From assembly GCA_961205875.1 (NCBI GenBank), contig OY540810.1:16058001-16122000 (forward strand): DNA of 64,000 bases, given 5' to 3'. Below the pieces are notes generated by a model, which searched no databases, was not told the origin of the DNA, and saw nothing but the letters and a program-made list of their open reading frames with translations. A program made the position numbers and the translations under genes. Source of the DNA: Sialis fuliginosa (Eukaryota; Arthropoda; Insecta; Megaloptera; Sialidae). The stretch's first letter is position 1; each line of letters begins with the position of its first letter. Below are positions 46,741 to 59,600 of this stretch, piece by piece.

Positions 46741-48534
46741 AACTTACGAGAACTAGCACCTTTGAAATATCAGGAAAACTAACATGTTTAACATATTTTA
46801 AAGAAAATTAACATGTTTAAAATATGCAGTGAGTTATCAAAAATGCTAGATAACGTGGTGAGAAATAAAATGTGCTAATTTTCATGGCAAAATATCATAC
46901 ATGCTAGTTTTCGTAAGAAATAAAACGTGCTAGTCTTAATAACGCAATTGAAATAATGTAATATTGTACTTGAAATATATAAATTTTGTGAATTAAGTGT
47001 AAAAAAATGTAAATCAAGTAATTTGTCATAGTTAATAAACATTAATTAAAACAATTTTGTATTTTTATTTCATTAATCTTAATATAAGAATATTTTATTT
47101 ATTCCTTAATAATCCGTGATGTTTTATTGTGTCTGACATAATTTGTGCATTTAATTTTTTGTACAATAAAAAATATTGTTTAACATAATAAAACATCATG
47201 GGTTGTATAGGTTAGGTTTAATTTCAATAAACAGAAAACATATGTGGATTTCAAATATTCGTATACTGGTACATGATTGGTTCAGAGTATATATATTCCC
47301 AACCAATCAGAACCGTCGCACCTCTTAATGTCAAACGATGTTTCCAGTAAAATAACGTTGAGTGTCGCTTCTGTATATTTATTATTCTGTGGATTTGTTT
47401 TGACCATAGATTTTACCCGGGTGTATCTATGTTGGAAAGAATTAAACCTTTATTCTGTGAATTAAACAGGGTCTGGTAACTCCATATGGAAGGGGATAAA
47501 GCTTTTCACACCGCCCACTAAAGCGCTAGTGTGACTGTCACGTGACTGTATTTTGAATTTACCGCTGTCTGTATGCATGTTTTGCTATTATTTTAATTGT
47601 TTGACATTTTGTGAAGCAGTTAAAATGCCTTTGTAAAATTAGTTTTCGTTCGTTTGATTAGAAAATAATTGATAAATATTAATAGATAATGCTATTTTAC
47701 TGTTGTGTACCGTTATGTTATATGTATTAATAACAAAAATGCACAAATAATGCAGTATATACTGTTATAAAGTTTAAGCGAAGAAGTATAATATTTGAAT
47801 TAAAATAAAAAACTAAAACAAGGATTCCCAGAAAATGTATGGAAATTATAAAATATGTGATGGTCATTGTGATGAGCTGCATAAATTTGAGGTGATCTAT
47901 AAAAATAAAACCTTACTTAATTAAAGTAGGAAGTTTAACCTAACTAATTGACAAACTTTTTTTTTATAGAGAAAGCAAAACTATCAAAGTTTAATGCCGC
48001 AAAACAATATATTGAAGACATTATGTCTGTTAGTTTTTCATTCATCATACAAGAACATCTGTAATATATCTAGTTCTGTGAGGAATTAATTTTACATATC
48101 CTATGTTTTCTGTAATGTAAGTTTATTTAAATTTTTACAATGTCCAGAGCGATGCATGAGTAGGTGTAGACAAAAAAAATCAGTATTGGATGTCAGGAAA
48201 AAGCGAAGCATACCCTGTTTTTTTTTAACCTGACGTTCTTCGAATGCTTATAATGATTGTCCAAAAAATCTACAATTCTTATTGGTGAACTGCAACCGAC
48301 TTAAATACGGAGTAAATTTCTTTCCAGATTTACAGAAACCAAGTACTTTAGTCTGAGTCTAAGAAAGGTTTTTTTTGTCATTGTCACATCTATTCATGTA
48401 TTGATCCAAAGACACTATTTATTTTGTTGATGTAAGAATATACATAAATTTTATTGTTTCATAGAGCAAAAAAGTAAATAAGCCTTCAAAGGAGACACAT
48501 TTGCTGTAAAATATTGAAAACATCGGAACAGAGT
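46741..48534. other. intergenic DNA, nothing recognised
   Basis: AT-rich, with short partial repeats of AACATGTTTAA and GTGCTAG around 46780-46930. No open frame with family resemblance. Confidence 0.45.
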
Positions 48535-48704
48535 AAGGGTGGATCCAGACTATCGAGCTGATCTCGGTCCGGTCACACTCCAGTCAAATATTTAGTATAG
48601 TAATACACTGAGAGATACTTATAGTGTGAATAATTTCATTGTTTATTGTTTATTTATATTTGATTGGAGCGAGACCAGCTGGCTTATAGTCTGGATCGAC
48701 CCTA
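48535..48704. mobile_element. small MITE with AGGGTSGATCCAGACTAT ends
   Basis: AGGGTGGATCCAGACTATCG on the left is matched by TATAGTCTGGATCGACCCTA on the right, 170 bp in total. Subterminal CTGGTCTCG/CGGTCC text is also related. Target possibly TA. Confidence 0.65.
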
Positions 48705-49625
48705 ACACTACATGCTTTGGGTAACGGCATACATACATTAAAAAATAAGTAGATTTTTATTGCTGTTATTAACTATTATTGTGCATCTTGACTTGAACAT
48801 TTTACTATGAACAAGCTGAACATAGACAAACGAACCAACCGGATACTCGGAACCAAAGATTGTTATGTTTGCCACATTTGTTGTGTTCCCACAATTTAGT
48901 TTAAAAATAGATTTGAGTGTGGCAATAGCTGCTTTCTCAGTATTATATACATTTATTAGAAATAAAAAAAAATACAAGGAAATTTTGGCAACAGAAACTG
49001 TTTTTCTATTTTTAATTGATTTCATGGTAAATAGTATTTATCATATTCATGTAGTAAAACTAAACAATTAACTCTATCCCATTACTCCCATTCCATTGCA
49101 AGTCACTTTAATTTAATTACATATATGTAAACAATAAATATATGTTTAAATATCAAATGCTACAAAGATGTACATATAAAACGAATACCTCAAGTACATG
49201 CCTCCATTAAACACAACGAACAAATGATTTATTTTGATCAAATACGATTTATTTTATAATTATAATTATATTTATTTATTTATTGGAAAATGTTTAGCAT
49301 GTTTGTTCCATTCGGAGAATGGTATTGTAGCCAAATATTGCTTTGTATTTGGTTTGTTCAGTGTAAAATGCCAAAGTCAAAACACTATTATATATTATAG
49401 ACATTATTACTGATTATATACCTACATTGGTTGTCTCAAAGTGAAATGAAATTTCATCAGTATTTTTAATTAAAAAAATTTATAGTGTAAAAATTATTAA
49501 ATGATTGATATATTGAGATATGTTGATATTTAAACAAATAAATTTATTAATAGTTTAAAGGGACGACTTGAAAAGCTTTAGTTAAAACAAATACTGTTTT
49601 GAATATCTGTGCTTTTCTAATTATT
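48705..49625. other. intergenic DNA, nothing recognised
   Basis: Contains overlapping open frames on both strands at 48738-49071 that show no family resemblance and AT-driven composition. No supported feature. Confidence 0.4.
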
Positions 49626-49942
49626 AGAGATGGGCTGACTAGTCAGTTGAAAAAAGATTGACTATTTTGAATCTGTTCATAAAAACATGCAAAAAGACTT
49701 TGTGCGTCTTCAGTGTGTTTATATGGCATTTGGATGCAGCACGCACTTCTCCATCTGATCCCTCAAAGTTTACATCTCTGAGTTTATATTAAGTAAACGG
49801 AGAAATTATTCAAGCAATGTGACTGATTAAAATGATAATAATATATTTTTTTTCTGCCTTGCTATATTAATTTTATTAATTTAACAACAAAAATTGGAGG
49901 CTAAAAATCAGTTTTTTTTGCTGACTAGTCAATCCATCTCTA
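49626..49942. mobile_element. hAT-like MITE, TAGAGATGGRYTGACTAGTCA ends
   Basis: TAGAGATGGGCTGACTAGTC and GACTAGTCAATCCATCTCTA are inverted ends of a 317-bp non-coding element. The TAGAGATG start resembles hAT termini, but no 8-bp duplication can be read. Confidence 0.6.
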
Positions 49943-50340
49943 AGAACAATAAAAAATAAATAGTTCATTAAAATAATGTTAATTAGCAATGCTGTTCATT
50001 ATATTAGTACTTGTTGATTTTGATAACATATTGTAATACTTATATTTTACAAATAAATATATTTTTCTTTACATGTATACTTTTTTTGTTAATATGAAAT
50101 TCTTATATAAAATTGAACATAAATTTGAAGATATTTAAGTACGCGGGATTTTAAATTTTAGTTCGTGACACCACTCACAAGAGGCGCTGATTTATTTTTG
50201 AATACATGAGAGTTGCCTATCTATAGTATTTACTTATCTATGGAATTAAAAATAAAAGAAATTTAAATAGTGAGCGGTTTTATGAATTTTTATTAATTAT
50301 TATTGAATGAAAAAATTGTTTATATTCCTCATATACAAAA
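49943..50340. other. 5' flank of the carnosine methyltransferase gene
   Basis: AT-rich promoter/5' UTR region without a recognisable TATA box at a suitable distance. Confidence 0.4.
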
Positions 50341-52827
50341 ATGGAATCAAGCGCTTATGATATAGAACAAGAAGAAATTAGACATTTTAAATCAATCATA
50401 CGAACATTTAAAAACTACAGGTTTGTAGGTTATATTCATTTATTTGTTACAACTTGCACAATTTTACAAAAAATAATTACAGGGCCGAATCAGTAGACCG
50501 CATAAGTCGTTCTGAATCTTATTTAAACACTCTGCCTACTCGTCAACAAGAATGGCTTCAGCAATATCGTTCCGATTTACAGTCCTTGCGTGGTTGCATC
50601 GAACATAACGCTGCCATTATAGAATGCATGATAAAAGAAAAACCTATAATGTTTGAAAATGATGGATCTATCAATAGCTTATCCGCTTCTTATGGAAATA
50701 CAGGAGAAATGATAACCGAAGGAGTAGATAAGGTTCAAGCAACTTTGAAACAAATCGCTAGAGATTGGAGTTCGGACGGGGAGGCCGAACGTGAGCAGTG
50801 TTACAAACCAATCATCGATGAAATCGTTAGATTATTTTACAAGGAAGAAACCAATTTAATTGATACGCAAATACTTGTGCCGGGTGCGGGATTAGGGAGA
50901 CTTACGTTTGAAATAGCATCGAGGGGCTTTTCCTGTCAAGGCAACGAATTTAATTACTTTATGTTAATCGTGTCGTATTTTGTTTTAAATGGTGGTATCG
51001 GCGTTAATGAACTCACAATTTACCCGTGGATTCAACAGCATGTAAATAATCTCAGTTCGGAACACCAAATGGCACCAATTAGTTTTCCGGACGTGCAAAT
51101 ATCAGATAGAGCTATTAATCCTAAATATTTTTCAATGGCTGCTGGAGATTTTATGGATGTAAGTTTATTATTTTAATTAATAACTGTCTAGGATCTTATT
51201 TGTTTATTATGTTTAAATCATTTCTCCATGTACCAAGCATACTTAACACACATTTGTTAAACAATGACAGACATACTCTATAGCAGGTCTGCACAACGTA
51301 TGGCCCGCAAAGACTAGTGAAAATTCATAATATTATAAATAAAAAATAATATTCCCTAGCTTATTGATTTATAATATTATAAAAGTTACATATATCTGTA
51401 GACTTATTTCCAACGGATTATTTCCAAAATAACGAATTTTCAGAAAAAATGTATCACAAAAGTTTCATGGTTTTGAGGGGGCTAAATATTGACATTATGG
51501 GGTGAGCTTAGAAAGATCACTTTGATGTGTTTTCAGGTTCAACTTTTCTTTTTCAAATCTAAACCTATATTTTTTGCTGAAGATTAGTAATTTAAGAGAT
51601 AAACTAAACAATTTTTGTCTGGAACATTTTTCTGAAAATGTCAATTTTTATTATAAGGAGTAAACCAAAGAAAACTTTCTGGATTTTAGATATTTTTTAC
51701 TCAAAAATTATCTTCTAAATTTTATAAATAATTGCAAGAGGTAAAAAGTACTTGGATTTATGCAAAGATTCTCACCAATTTTTTTTTTAATATGTAATTC
51801 AATTTTTTTTTTAATTTCACAAATTTTTTCTTTATAAAAAAAGTTACATAAAAAAATTAACAATAAATTCAATCCTTGCTTAAGTTCTAAGTATTATACA
51901 TACTTTTTTAATTTTATGATTTTTCTTAAAAGATTATAGTAAAAAATTTTCTTTCGGCACAAGTTTTTCATAAAGTATTACCTACATTTTGAGTTGTGCA
52001 GGCCTGCTCTAGTCATTCTATTAATATTGCATTAAAAATTGTAACAATTGCAAATATTAATATAATTTTTCTAATTTTTGTATAATTTTAAGTTTGATTT
52101 AAAAAAAATGATTGTTGAAAATGATAGTCCGCCCCCAAGAAAGAAAATAGCGGTTATATTTCTCTATGAAATAATTTGCTTTTGCAATAATCGATTTTAC
52201 AATTTTGATTGTTGAAATTCGTATGTATATGTATATGTATGTATATGTATTATTAAAATTTTCATTCTACTAGATAGGTACTATATAATTATCATATTAA
52301 AATTGAATAATTGATTACTTCAAGATACTTAAACTTTTTTATCTGTTCAAGTCAACTATAATATTTATATTTCTAATAAATTATGTCACATTATATTATA
52401 ATATTATGTTATTTTGTAGGTGTATAAAACAGATAATGAATGGGATTGTGTCGCAACTTGCTTCTTTATCGATTGTGCACATAACGTTGTTGAATTCATC
52501 GAAGCGATTTATAAAATAATCAAACCGGGAGGTTATTGGATCAATCTAGGTCCATTGTTGTATCATTTCGCAGGCAGCCTTAGCCAGCCTAGTATCGAAC
52601 CGAGTTTTGATGCCTTGAAATGTGTGATTAAAGGTGTCGGCTTTAAAATAGAGGTAAATCTTTTTACTTTTTCAAACATTTCAATTTATCGGTTTTTATG
52701 TGATTATTTATTTCAGAAATGTCAGACAGGCTTAAAAACTCGTTACTGCCAAAATCCTCATTCAATGCTAATAAATGAATACGATAGCATATTCTTTACT
52801 TGCCAAAAACCACTACCGCTAACATAA
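50341..52827 (+). CDS. Carnmt1: carnosine N-methyltransferase (CARNMT1/UPF0586)
   Basis: SAM-dependent enzyme that methylates carnosine to anserine in vertebrates and acts on protein histidine. Insects have the family, although their native substrate is less clear. Exons 50341-50420, 50483-51158, 52420-52653 and 52717-52827 encode 366 residues. The SAM-binding motif LVPGAGLGRLTFEIA is at about residues 158-172, followed by the family block GNEFNYFMLIVSYF. The post-motif DCVATCFFIDCAHN and the KPGGYWINLGPLLYH signature are in exon 3. The C-terminus resumes after a short intron and ends IFFTCQKP. The N-terminus (EEIRHFKSIIRTFKNYR) matches the family start. Intron 2 (51159-52419) is AT-rich with no recognised insert. 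Confidence 0.92.
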
Positions 52828-53002
52828 TAACTATGGGGAATTAATTTTAAATATCAATATTTACTCGAATTATTCAATGTCATCACCAAACAAAAGTATC
52901 TATTATTTTTTAAACCAGTGGTATATATTATAATTAAGCTTTTCAGATCTTGAAAATGGCCTGATCTAATTTAAAAAAAAATTGTTTGTGTACTTATGTA
53001 CA
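52828..53002. other. 3' flank of the carnosine methyltransferase gene
   Basis: Short AT-rich flank; nothing else recognised. Confidence 0.45.
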
Positions 53003-53440
53003 CACGTTAGAAATTATACTTCTTTGGCGTGATTGAAAGATTGAAAAACACAACTACGAATAACATCAAATAAGTATAACAATATAACGATATTCTGCTG
53101 TTTGCTTTAAATATAATTAAAATTTTTATTTATTTAGTATTTATGTCAAAATCACACATCGTACCCGCCTTCCTTTGAAAAATTAACATCAATTGTCACT
53201 TATCTTTTACGACTTGCGAATAAAATTAGCTCTGTAAACCATAGACAAAGCATAGAGCATGTATCGCGCACCTAATATGGTCATCATGACATAATGTTCC
53301 GTTACATGTACCATGTGTACCGCGCGTTCCATTTCCATCACATTACTAAAATTTCACTCTGAATGCGCATTTCATTTCCATTGTGTTACTAAAACTTGAC
53401 CTACAACACGCCTAAAGAAGTATAACTTCAAAAATTTTAA
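53003..53440. mobile_element. MITE with GAAGTTATACTTCTTTRGGCG ends
   Basis: AAATTATACTTCTTTGGCGTG near the left end and ACACGCCTAAAGAAGTATAA near the right end are inverted. Internal phrases such as GCGCATTTCATTTCCAT are partly duplicated. The terminal phrase is shared with 38796-39080. Outer limits are approximate. Confidence 0.6.
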
Positions 53441-54074
53441 TATCACTCTATATCTATAAGTTACCTTATTAAATTAATATACATGTAAGTACATATCATA
53501 TTTAACAGTTTTTCAAATTTCAATTTGATTTAACAATGGATATGAATTACAACAATTAAATAATTCAAATATGACAATTAAAACTTTCAAATGTAGTCTC
53601 ATGACTAGCCAGTAGCCACCCCTAATTAGTTGTTTATAAGTTTATATAATATTTATATTATTATTTATTAGTGAAATATCAGGTGATTACATAATTTATA
53701 ACAATTAGTGAAACAGCTATAACATTTGCAATATTTATTTTGAATACTTCATAAACAATTAACCAAAGACCGAAATTAGATATAAATTTTCTTTTATAAA
53801 TGAAAATAAATTATTGTAAGTTCAGAGAGAAAAACTGAATACTGCAATATTGGATATACATAAAATATGTATTTGTATAATATAATTTATCAATATTGTA
53901 CCTACCTATTATAATGCGTTTTAATGATTTTTGGAAAATATTTTAAATTCATTATTGAAAAGAACATACTTTCTAGGAAAAATATAATTTGGATCTACGT
54001 AGATCTAGATTTTGAAGTAGATCTTTAAATATCAAGGGTTGTACTTACCTTTGTACTAATTTAAATATTTCTAC
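53441..54074. other. intergenic AT-rich DNA, nothing recognised
   Basis: No gene or repeat could be supported. Confidence 0.45.
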
Positions 54075-54082
54075 ATTAACAC

Positions 54083-54337
54083 CAGGGCCGTAACATGAAG
54101 CTCAGGGGACCTGGGGCAAGAGGAATATGCAAAAGGAAAAATTGAAGACTTTTTTTTTTATCATAGCTAACAAATTGTAGTCTATTCCTTATTAGTAAAA
54201 AAAAGAGCATTAAATTAAAAATTAAAGACCTTTTTTTTTGCTCCTAACTTACACAATTTTTCCTATTTACTTACTCCAATTTTTACGCTGCGGGGGCCCC
54301 CCTAACCTCGGCTGCCACGGTGGTAGTTACGGCCCTG
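54083..54337. mobile_element. hAT-type MITE, CAGGGCCGTAAC family
   Basis: The ends CAGGGCCGTAACATG and TAGTTACGGCCCTG are flanked by the perfect 8-bp duplication ATTAACAC (54075-54082 and 54338-54345). The interior shares the TTGAAGACTTTTTTTTT and GCGGGGGCCCC phrases with 26624-27023. Confidence 0.85.
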
Positions 54338-54370
54338 ATTAACACAATAACTAAAATTTTTATATATCGT

Positions 54371-55584
54371 CCTGTACAAGGTAAAGTATCATAAGCGACA
54401 TTTTTTGTAAAATTGAGTTATGGTGGTTACGATACTCTACTTGATACTACACATCGATTCTAAGTCTCATAAGCGACAAATTTCTCTTTCCCGCTAAAAA
54501 AATCTGTTTAAACTTTAACTATTGTATGATCATATCCACCATTGTTTTTTTAAAGAATCGTAACCGTCAGACAAAGTATTGTAAGTACCGATATCTATTT
54601 TACAAAATGTCGTAACTGACAACTATATTATATCGTAACGGCACTTAAGATATTTTAGAGAAATCGTATCTGCTAATTGTGAATTTTATTATTGCTTGTT
54701 TATTTAATAAATCAACCATCAAGGAGTAAGTTCAGTCATTATTTACAGTGTTATTAATTTATAATTATGTGAATAGTAAAACAAAATTAATTATTTTAAT
54801 CAAAAAAGTGTGTACTGTAAAGTTGTTAACACACCAAAATATCTCAACTTCCAAATAAAAGTATCTTTAGTGGCCACTGAAATTGGGGGCTATAAAATAT
54901 TTCAAGCACCATATTTATTGATAAATAATCATTGGTTTTTCAATTCCTTTATAACGGTTAAATCAAAAGTATCAAAAAAACATATTACTAAAGCAAGGTA
55001 TATAAAGACAAGGTAGTCTCAACAATTACTTGACCAATCAGCGTTGGCGCGGGAATTGACGTCACCTGGGGGATATATTCAAATGTCATAAATTTTTAAT
55101 AGAATATTAATTACAAAAAATTCCTTTATTTATTCTTGTTTTCGTATTTTTTGATATTTTAACAACACATACAATCAAATAAGTACAAATTCGACATAGC
55201 AAAATCATAAAGTGCTGTCAGAATCATATAACGTATTGCCAACTTAAGAATAATAAAAATGATGCTTCCCGAATTGACCAAATTGTCTTTGACAGCTTTT
55301 TTATGATTTTTCAATGTCGAATTATGTGTTGTTAAAATATCAAAAAATACGAAAACAAGAATAAATAAAGGAATTTTTTGTCATTAATATTCTATTAAAA
55401 ATTTATGACATTTGAATATATCCCCCAGGTGACGTCAATTCCCGCGCCAACACTGATTGGTCAAGGAATTGTTGAGACTACCTTGTCTTTATATACCTTG
55501 TTACTAAAGAAAATTAATAAATTATTTTTTGTGCCTCCTATAAAATTAGAAAAATGTCGCTTATGCTAGTTTGCCTTGTAGGGG
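54371..55584. mobile_element. inverted-repeat element with CATAAGCGACATTTTT ends, carrying a nested foldback
   Basis: The left end CCTGTACAAGGTAAAGTATC continues CATAAGCGACATTTTT. The right end is AAAATGTCGCTTATG followed by CTAGTTTGCCTTGTAGG. The phrase CATAAGCGACA recurs within the left part (about 54469), as do several TATCGTAAC motifs. It contains the 507-bp foldback at 54994-55500 and so is older than it. No transposase. Confidence 0.65.
54994..55500. mobile_element. 507-bp foldback MITE with 9-bp target duplication
   Basis: The arms are inverted over nearly their whole length about a centre near 55247, starting CAAGGTATATAAAGACAAGG. The flanks carry the perfect 9-bp duplication TTACTAAAG (54985-54993 and 55501-55509). 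Nine bases point to a Mutator- or Merlin-like rather than hAT mechanism. The arms include GGTGACGTCAATTCCCGCG, an unusually GC-rich phrase for this window. Confidence 0.85.
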
Positions 55585-56656
55585 ATGATGTGTTAATATG
55601 TAGTAAGAAAGTAAAATCATTTTGTTAACAAGAATTAAGTTACTTATCTTATCTATTTATACATAAAATATATTAAATATATATATATATTTTTTTTGTC
55701 AGTATAGTGTTAATTAATTAATAATAATTTAGTAAAATTTTAAACAAATTGTTGTATAAATGTTTTGAAGTATTTAGAAATGGAATTTAGTTTGAATTTT
55801 TATGATTTTTCTTTGTTAGAATAAATTTTATTGTTTTTCCTACAACAGACAATTAAGATAACTGTATCTTTGAATATTTTAATTATTTTTTGTAGCGTAC
55901 ATATGTAAATTTATATTAATAATAAAGACATCTTTTAAATAGTTTTAGCTGTTTAAATTATTTTTTCAACTAATTTTTTTACTTTAATCTCAGTACCAGT
56001 GGCGCACCTAAGAGAGGGTTAGGGGGTTAGAATATCGATTCACCCTGTATAACTAAATTATAATTTGGTTTTAACATCCCATTCTCGATATTATCCTGAA
56101 ATCTGATACCAACTATAATTAAATAAATAAAGTAAACAAATAATGAATTAATAAAACATATAAAATTTTATTTCGTTAATTGAAACATTTACATGCGGTA
56201 TTAAAAAGAAATTGAATGAAATTCAAAAGGAGAATTAATTCTGTGATATTTGTTTTGTAATAATTTTAAAAAGTAGTACTTGAATTTACTAAAAACACAA
56301 TCGGCGAACTTGATATTTTCCATATACATAGTATATTATACTATATGGAAAATACTATATATATACTGTTTAATTACCACTATCTCTTACTTACCACTTT
56401 TTATACTCTGTTCAGTGTTTGTCAGCTAACAAATTTTATTCAATTTTTCTATAATACCGGAAATTACAGTATTTTTTTAACCACAGCCAAAAACTACTAT
56501 CAATATTAATTCTTATTATAAATTTTAAAATAATCTAAATTAATTTACGTAGTGCACGTTATTATCATTAAGTATTTAGATATGATCACAAAAGTTCTAC
56601 AAAAAGTAATAAATAAAGGCACATGATATTACTTAAGTTAATTTTAAAATACGTAC
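55585..56656. other. intergenic DNA between mobile elements and the chitinase 3' end
   Basis: AT-rich with an (AT)n run near 55676-55692. A lone CCGGTATTAT-type end (TATAATACCGG at 56451-56461, next to GCTAACAAATTT) is probably a truncated MITE of the 29464-29795 family. The last part is the chitinase 3' UTR. Confidence 0.45.
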
Positions 56657-59600
56657 TTAATATCTTAAATAATTAACAAGAACTAAACCCAACGAGTACA
56701 ATGAAATTAAATCTAGTCTTAGAATATTTCGTACTGTTCCATCTTTCGTGTCTTCTTCGTCGGGTATTTCGTTGGTTTCAATATCTTCGTCTTCGGCAGG
56801 TGGCGGTAACGCTAAAGCTTCGTTTATCGCTCTCATCAGCGGGTAGCCTTTAGGTTTACCGCTGTCGTCCTTATGACAATCACCTCTGAAGTCGTCTGTG
56901 TCGAGAGACCAAACCATCGCACCAGCTAGGCGGTATTTTTGTGCTGCCCTTTAAAAACACACACATTTTAAAAATAATTGGGGAAATTTGATATTGTGAT
57001 GTAATTTTAGAGAAGCGAGTGTTACAAGATTGTGATAAAATGTGATGAGAGAGGGAGGTCGAAAATAACAAAAAACATATGACGTAGTCAGAGGCCAGAG
57101 CTCAATATTTCAAGTAAAGTACTTAAAAAGTAATTCAAGTACTTTTTTATGCTTGAAGTACTTTACTTTAAGTACTTTTTGAATGTAATACTTCATTTTA
57201 ACAAGTAAAGTACTTAAAATACTTCACATTTAAAAATAGCTTAAGGCAGTATTGCGGTGTGACGCCTAAAATTTTAACCTTATTTCAGGATTTTTTTTTC
57301 GTAACAAAATAAAATTTAAATGTTAAAATAGCTTTTCTCTCCTTGTGCAGAAATAAGCTAGTAAATTTCAAATTCAGGAGTATTTCAATAATTTTTTTGT
57401 AGCTTACATACTCACAATATTTTCACGTTGATTATTATTTTGTTCAGCGACATTAAGTGCCGCCCTGGGCAAAAAAAATTGCCGCCCCATTTTTACAAGA
57501 ACTAGAAAAATCGTTTTGATAATTGGAGTAATTTTTTTATTCCTTTTTTTTTAGAGTGTTGTGTATTAAACTAAAAAAGTTGTACATATTCTCCCAAAAT
57601 CTGCCACCCCCCAAAAATTTGCCGCCCTGGGCAGTAGCCCATGTTGCCCATGCCTAAATCCGTTGCTGATTTTGTTCATTCTTATAAACCTAATATACTT
57701 TTACTGGTAAAAAACATTTCCTGTTAATGAGTGGATCAATATTAAAATAATTTTGATGAGTCATTAATTTTGATAACAATAAAAGTTATTTGTTGATGGT
57801 CAGAGATATGATTCACAGTACACAATAACAATGTTCAATGCGAGTCATCTTTTGCCCACAGGTAGAGTATTATTATGATTCAAATTTATACAAGTCTTGA
57901 GGCTTCCGCGGTGGTCTTGATATAGATCTTGGCTTCTGGGTGTAAGCCGCGTCGGTTTGGTCGTGTTATCGGCACTTTTAGAAGAGCCCTGAAGATGTCC
58001 ACTGCAATGTGTGACGAAACGTTGGCCGATAACACAACCAAACCGAAGCGGGTTACACCCAGAAGCCAAGATCTATGATTCAAATTTGATTTGTCAGTAG
58101 TGAATGTTTAATATTATTATTATTATAATATATATTATATGTATATATATATTAATATAATAGTAGTGACGTTAAATATAAATAAAAACAAACTTGTTTG
58201 TTTAAACGTCAAAATTTAATTAAGAAGAGGTAAACGCAAGCTTTCGATTCACAGAATCATCGTCAGGCCTGTGAATCGAAAGCTTGCGTTTACCTCTTCT
58301 TAATTAAATTTTGACGTTTAAACAAACAAGTTTGTTTTTATATATATATATTATATATAATATTTAATATTATTACTTAAATTATGTATCTAAAGTTCTC
58401 TTACTTCCACACAAGCTGGAAACCTGATTTTTGGTCAATATCTAGAAAGTTCACAGTGTAGAAATACAAAACTCAATTTTGTAAAGGTATAAATATGTCA
58501 TCTATTTCTAGTATTAAGTAAAATGATCAAATAAACTAACAATAAGATGAATTTGTTTGATATTAAAAATAACCATCAATTTTGTACATTGATTTCTTTC
58601 TGTGATTTTATTAAAGTTCGATAACTTATACAACAATAAGAATTTTTATTAGATGAGTATTGAAAATAGTTACCTTATTTTTTCTTTGATCGACTTGACA
58701 TCATCGTAGGCAATCATTTTACCGTCGTTTACAGCAAAAGCTGTTTGACTCTTGTCGTCCCAGAACGTTTTCCATCCAGCAGTGGAATTTTGAAGAAGTA
58801 AACAGATCTAAAAATGAAACAACTCGTGAATACTTTATTTAAAAAATCATACTTAAATAAAATTACCTCATTGTAACCCATAAAACCATTTTCACGAGTA
58901 AAAGGTCCTTGGAATCCTGTACTTTCAGCGACGTCTCCTAATTCATACTCTTCCTTCGGCTCTGTATTGACTAATTTAAATGTACGTCCATATAGCGGTA
59001 CACCCATTACTAATTTGTGTCTTGGAGCTCCTAATTTTAACATGTATTTAATCGTATAATCCTAAAATGAATCATTAATTGAATTAACAAATTAAATTAA
59101 ATAAATTATAAATATACATACGACGCTGAGTTGATCATTGCTGTATAATGGTGCATTAGCGCCAGTTTTTCCATCCCAAGTTCCATGGTAGTCGTAACAC
59201 ATCATGTGTATAAAATCTAAATACTGGGACAGTTGCGGTACATCGTACGCGACATCTATTGTATCTGGTCCAGCTCCAAATGCAGCAGTTAACAGTAAAT
59301 TATGTTTATTAAAGGCGGTACGCAGTTCCTATCGATATTTTAAAATACGTTAGTTAATTAAATTTAAATTATGCAGTGGACATTCTGTACCTTTACAAAT
59401 AAAACAAAGTTTTCTTTATCTTCTGGTTTTCCGCCTCGTTTTCCTGGAAATTCCCAATCCAAATCCAATCCATCGAAATTATATTTTCTGTAAAATATAA
59501 AAATTAAATAAACTTCTGAATAAGACCCCCATTAATCTGATTATGACACTGTTAACACCCAGGGGCCAATATTTATCTAAATATCATAGAAATCTTAATT

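Noticed and set aside
48738..49071. Two opposite-strand frames of 95 and 68 residues
   Set aside because: AT-driven composition, no start context, no resemblance to any family I know, and they overlap each other.
58183..58340. Hairpin considered as a microRNA precursor
   Set aside because: The arms are about 70 bp and nearly perfect with a 14-nt loop, longer and more exact than a typical animal pre-miRNA; a transposon-end origin is more likely.
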